Position numbers and translations under genes: made by a program
Source: Streptomyces sp. HUAS CB01
GTDB lineage: Bacteria; Actinomycetota; Actinomycetes; Streptomycetales; Streptomycetaceae
Assembly (NCBI RefSeq): GCF_030406905.1
Contig: NZ_CP129137.1
Coordinates: forward strand, 7,905,501 to 7,969,500
DNA length: 64,000 nucleotides
Direction of reading: 5' to 3'
In this document: positions 61,699 through 64,000 of the stretch, piece by piece
How the letters are laid out: each line of letters begins with the position of its first letter
Position numbering within the stretch: the stretch's first letter is position 1
Notes under the pieces: generated by a model
Seen by the model: only the letters and a program-made list of their open reading frames with translations
Told to the model about the DNA's origin: nothing
The model's database searches: none

Positions 61699-63036
61699 AT
61701 GGCAGCCTCGCGATACAAGAAGCTGGTCGACACGCTCGCAGCCGACATCCGCGCCGGGCGGCTCGCCCCGGGGGTGCGGCTGCCGACCCACCGCGCTCTC
61801 GCCGCCCGCGAGGGCATCGCCGTGGTGACCGCGACCCGGGTGTACGCCGAACTGGAAGCGATGGGCCTGGTGAGCCGGGAACAGGGCCGCGGCACGTTCG
61901 TGCGGGACATCGCGGTCTCCGCCGGTCACGGCATCGACCAGCAGGCCGTCGCCACAGACGCGGTCGACCTCAGCTTCAACTACCCGTCGCTGCCCGGCCA
62001 GGCCGACCTCCTGCGCCAGGCCCTGCGGGAGGTGGCCACCTCCGGCGATCTCGACTCTCTGCTGCGCTACCAGCCGCACCGAGGGCGCCCCCAGGACAGA
62101 GCCTCCATCGCACGACACCTCAGACGCCGGGGAATCACCACCGACGCGGATCAGATCCTCATCACCAACGGCGCCCAGCACGGCCTGGCCATCAGCGTCA
62201 TGGCCACGCTGAGCGCCGGCGACGTCGTCGCGGTCGACGCACTCACCTACCCCGGTTTCAAGGTGCTCGCACACGCCTTCCATCTCGACCTGGAGCCCAT
62301 CCCCACCACCACCGACGGGCCGGATCTCGACGCCCTGGAGAAACTGTGCGCGACCCGCCCGGTGCGCGTGATCTACACCATGCCCACCCTGCACAACCCC
62401 CTGGGCTGGGTCATGCCGGCAACCGACCGCACCCGCCTGATCAGGATCGCCCGACAGCACGGTCCGCTCATCATCGAAGACGCCTCCTACGCCTACCTGG
62501 TCGAGGACCCTCCACCGCCGCTGGCCGCAACCGCACCGGACATCACTGTCTACGTCTCGGGACTGTCCAAGAGCATCGCCACCGGCCTGCGGGTCGGCTT
62601 CGTCCTCGCCCCGCCGTGCACGATTCCGTCCCTCGAACGCGCCATTCGCGCGACCACCTGGAACACCCCCGCTCTCACCACCGCCATCGCCTGCCGCTGG
62701 CTCGACGACGGCACGGTGAACCACCTGGAAGCACAGAAACGAGACGACGCCAAAACGCGCCAGGCACTCGCAAGACAAGAGCTGGCGGGCCTCCCGCTCA
62801 TCAGCCACCCCTCGTCCTACTTCACCTGGCTGCCGCTGCCCGACGACGCACGCGCCGACCGCCTCACCGCCACCCTCGCGCGCCAGCACATCTCGGTCAC
62901 CACGGCAGAGCCGTTCACCACCTCGACACACACACCACAGGCGATCCGCCTCGCCCTGGGCTCGACCGACCTGGACAGCCTCCGATCGACACTGCGCACA
63001 GTGCGCCGAGTCGCCGTCGAGGACGCCTACGCCTGA
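61699..63036 (+). CDS. MocR-type regulator (GntR HTH plus aminotransferase domain)
   Basis: 445 aa. GntR wHTH (YKKLVDTLAADIRAGRLAPG ... THRALAAREGIAVVTATRVY) and a class I aminotransferase-like domain with ITNGAQHGL, TPTLHNPLGW-like YTMPTLHNPLGWVMP and the PLP lysine in SGLSKSIATGLRVGF (about 291). MocR proteins use PLP or an external aldimine as effector. ATG 61699 is preferred to ATG 61681 because TACAAT lies 7 bp upstream and 61681 falls inside the operator. Likely controls the divergent DJ-1 gene. Confidence 0.92.
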   Translation: MAASRYKKLVDTLAADIRAGRLAPGVRLPTHRALAAREGIAVVTATRVYAELEAMGLVSREQGRGTFVRDIAVSAGHGIDQQAVATDAVDLSFNYPSLPGQADLLRQALREVATSGDLDSLLRYQPHRGRPQDRASIARHLRRRGITTDADQILITNGAQHGLAISVMATLSAGDVVAVDALTYPGFKVLAHAFHLDLEPIPTTTDGPDLDALEKLCATRPVRVIYTMPTLHNPLGWVMPATDRTRLIRIARQHGPLIIEDASYAYLVEDPPPPLAATAPDITVYVSGLSKSIATGLRVGFVLAPPCTIPSLERAIRATTWNTPALTTAIACRWLDDGTVNHLEAQKRDDAKTRQALARQELAGLPLISHPSSYFTWLPLPDDARADRLTATLARQHISVTTAEPFTTSTHTPQAIRLALGSTDLDSLRSTLRTVRRVAVEDAYA

Positions 63037-63247
63037 ACTCCGCCCGCACTTGCTCAATCTCCCCACCCATCCCGCCCCAACGAGTCGGGTCCGGTCGAGC
63101 GCCACGGCCACACCCTGTCATGTCGGCCTCAGGAACAGGCATCAAGGAAACCACCGACGGATTGCGGGCGAGGAGGCGATGCAGCCGCGGCTTCGGTCTG
63201 TGCCGTGGCAACGGCACGCCGGTCGGCGTGGGCCACCGACAGACCCA

Positions 63248-63763
63248 TCAGCTCTGCAGGTGGACGGTGAAGTGCCGCTCGGTCTCACCTGCGGGGACGG
63301 TGCGGATGAAACCCTGGGCGGTGCGGAAGTCGCCCGATCCGCCTGTGATGGCTACGTCCACGGAGGACGGAGCAGGCAGGTGCAGCAACGACTGCGCGGC
63401 GAACTGCCCCTCGGGGAGCGCGAAGGTTCCCAGGCACTGGAGGGCGGCCGGACTGACCTGGGTGAAGGTACAGACCGCGCTGTGATCGCCGACCTTCTTG
63501 CCGTCACGGTAGAGGTCCTCGTGCACGATGCGTTCGTCACCCACACTGATTCCCGGCTTGCCCAGATCCACCTCGCCGGCCGAGGTCTGCTTGCCGACCA
63601 GTTCGAAAGTCTCCACCTGCTGCTTCGCGGCGGGCACACCGGCCGACGCAGACGGTGTGAGCGATGCCCCGCCCGCGAGAGCCACGGCTGCTGTCACAGC
63701 TGCGCCCAGGTATCGCGTCCTGCTTGCTTTGATGAGGTTCAGCACCTGACTGCTCCGTTTCAC
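63248..63763 (-). CDS. secreted allene-oxide-cyclase/dirigent-like barrel protein
   Basis: 171 aa. Signal peptide (residues about 15-42: RYLGAAVTAAVALAGGASLT ... ASA), then an eight-stranded barrel pattern: TFELVGKQTSAGEVDLGKPG, GDERIVHEDLYRDGKKVG, SAVCTFTQVSPAALQCLGTF, VAITGGSGDFRTAQG and TERHFTVHL at the end. GTG 63763 gives a compact signal peptide. The two cysteines may form a disulfide. Enzymatic role unproven. Confidence 0.75.
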   Translation of the reverse strand: MKRSSQVLNLIKASRTRYLGAAVTAAVALAGGASLTPSASAGVPAAKQQVETFELVGKQTSAGEVDLGKPGISVGDERIVHEDLYRDGKKVGDHSAVCTFTQVSPAALQCLGTFALPEGQFAAQSLLHLPAPSSVDVAITGGSGDFRTAQGFIRTVPAGETERHFTVHLQS

Positions 63764-64000
63764 TGGTCGGTGGCGTTGTTGATCACGGGGACGTCGCGGC
63801 GGGAAGCCTTGGAGCAAGGGGCCATCGCGGGTGACACTCGACATCAGGCGGTGCAGTTGTCCTCATACCAGGGTCCACTTCGAAAGACCGTTTGCGTAGT
63901 TGATCATGGTCGGGCGGCTCGTTCGTGGCCATGAACCGGATGAGCGTCACCGGGCCCCGCTGACGCGAGTGCGGGCAGAGGGCGGACTCAACGAAGGACT
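63764..64000. other. right-edge sequence without a recognisable gene
   Basis: 237 bp up to the window end, presumably the promoter of the barrel protein. No coding frame with a family match is visible. Confidence 0.5.

Overview
High-GC actinobacterial DNA, almost certainly Streptomyces or a close relative. The support is extreme third-position GC, frequent GTG starts, ATGA/GTGA gene overlaps, an SsgA-like cell-division protein, SpoIIE-type PP2C phosphatases fused to ATPase domains, and many Streptomyces-type IS elements. The density of broken genes and IS copies fits an accessory region such as a chromosome arm or large plasmid; the sequence alone cannot say which.

1-13.3 kb is a catabolic or tailoring island: a 5'-truncated cytochrome P450, a zinc alcohol dehydrogenase, an HdeD-type membrane protein, an IS5 element carrying a passenger gene, and a TetR gene divergent from FAH-family hydrolase (frameshifted), AMP-dependent acyl-CoA synthetase, DoxX-like protein and FAD monooxygenase. 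Opposed to it lie remnants of a second, related module: a monooxygenase/acetoacetyl-CoA synthetase fusion, an FAH fragment and a TetR fragment. 13.8-17.1 kb holds the most interesting locus: a small protein with a hydrophobic N-terminus directly upstream of an NB-ARC/TPR (NLR-like) STAND ATPase. The C-terminus of the first and the N-terminus of the second share a short motif (GSYIAQA...), the layout expected of amyloid-type signalling between an NLR and its effector.

17.1-26.1 kb is an IS graveyard. An IS3-family element is split by an IS30-family element, which is itself split by two IS5-family elements. Beside it an IS630 fragment is split by a second, inverted copy of one of those IS5 elements. 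Most boundaries can be set by terminal inverted repeats and 3-bp target duplications. Beyond lie fragments of an alpha/beta hydrolase, a ferredoxin reductase and a second P450, then an intact TetR gene paralogous to the first. Both TetR promoters carry ATCA-N4-TGAT sites.

27-37 kb contains two tandem PAS/GAF/SpoIIE/HATPase regulators, an SRPBCC protein, an SsgA-like protein, a winged-helix regulator, a possible stress protein and TerC. 37-41.5 kb contains a secreted subtilase divergent from a three-gene set of exported proteins resembling Firmicutes WxL operons; the first two genes appear to be leaderless. 41.5-48.7 kb holds a TspO-like protein, a damaged IS200/IS605-type tnpA/tnpB pair, a two-component system and a divergent FtsX/MacB-type ABC exporter.

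48.7-55.0 kb is a minus-strand operon: polar amino-acid ABC importer (binding protein, permease, ATPase), M20 peptidase and Tat-exported cyanophycinase, followed by an RpiR regulator. It looks like a system for releasing and importing amino acids or a dipeptide. 55-64 kb contains IS5 debris, an NAD-binding oxidoreductase with a VOC protein, a GH65 phosphorylase/hydrolase, a broken cyanase gene, a DJ-1/PfpI gene divergent from a MocR regulator, and a secreted barrel protein. No rRNA, tRNA or CRISPR array was seen.
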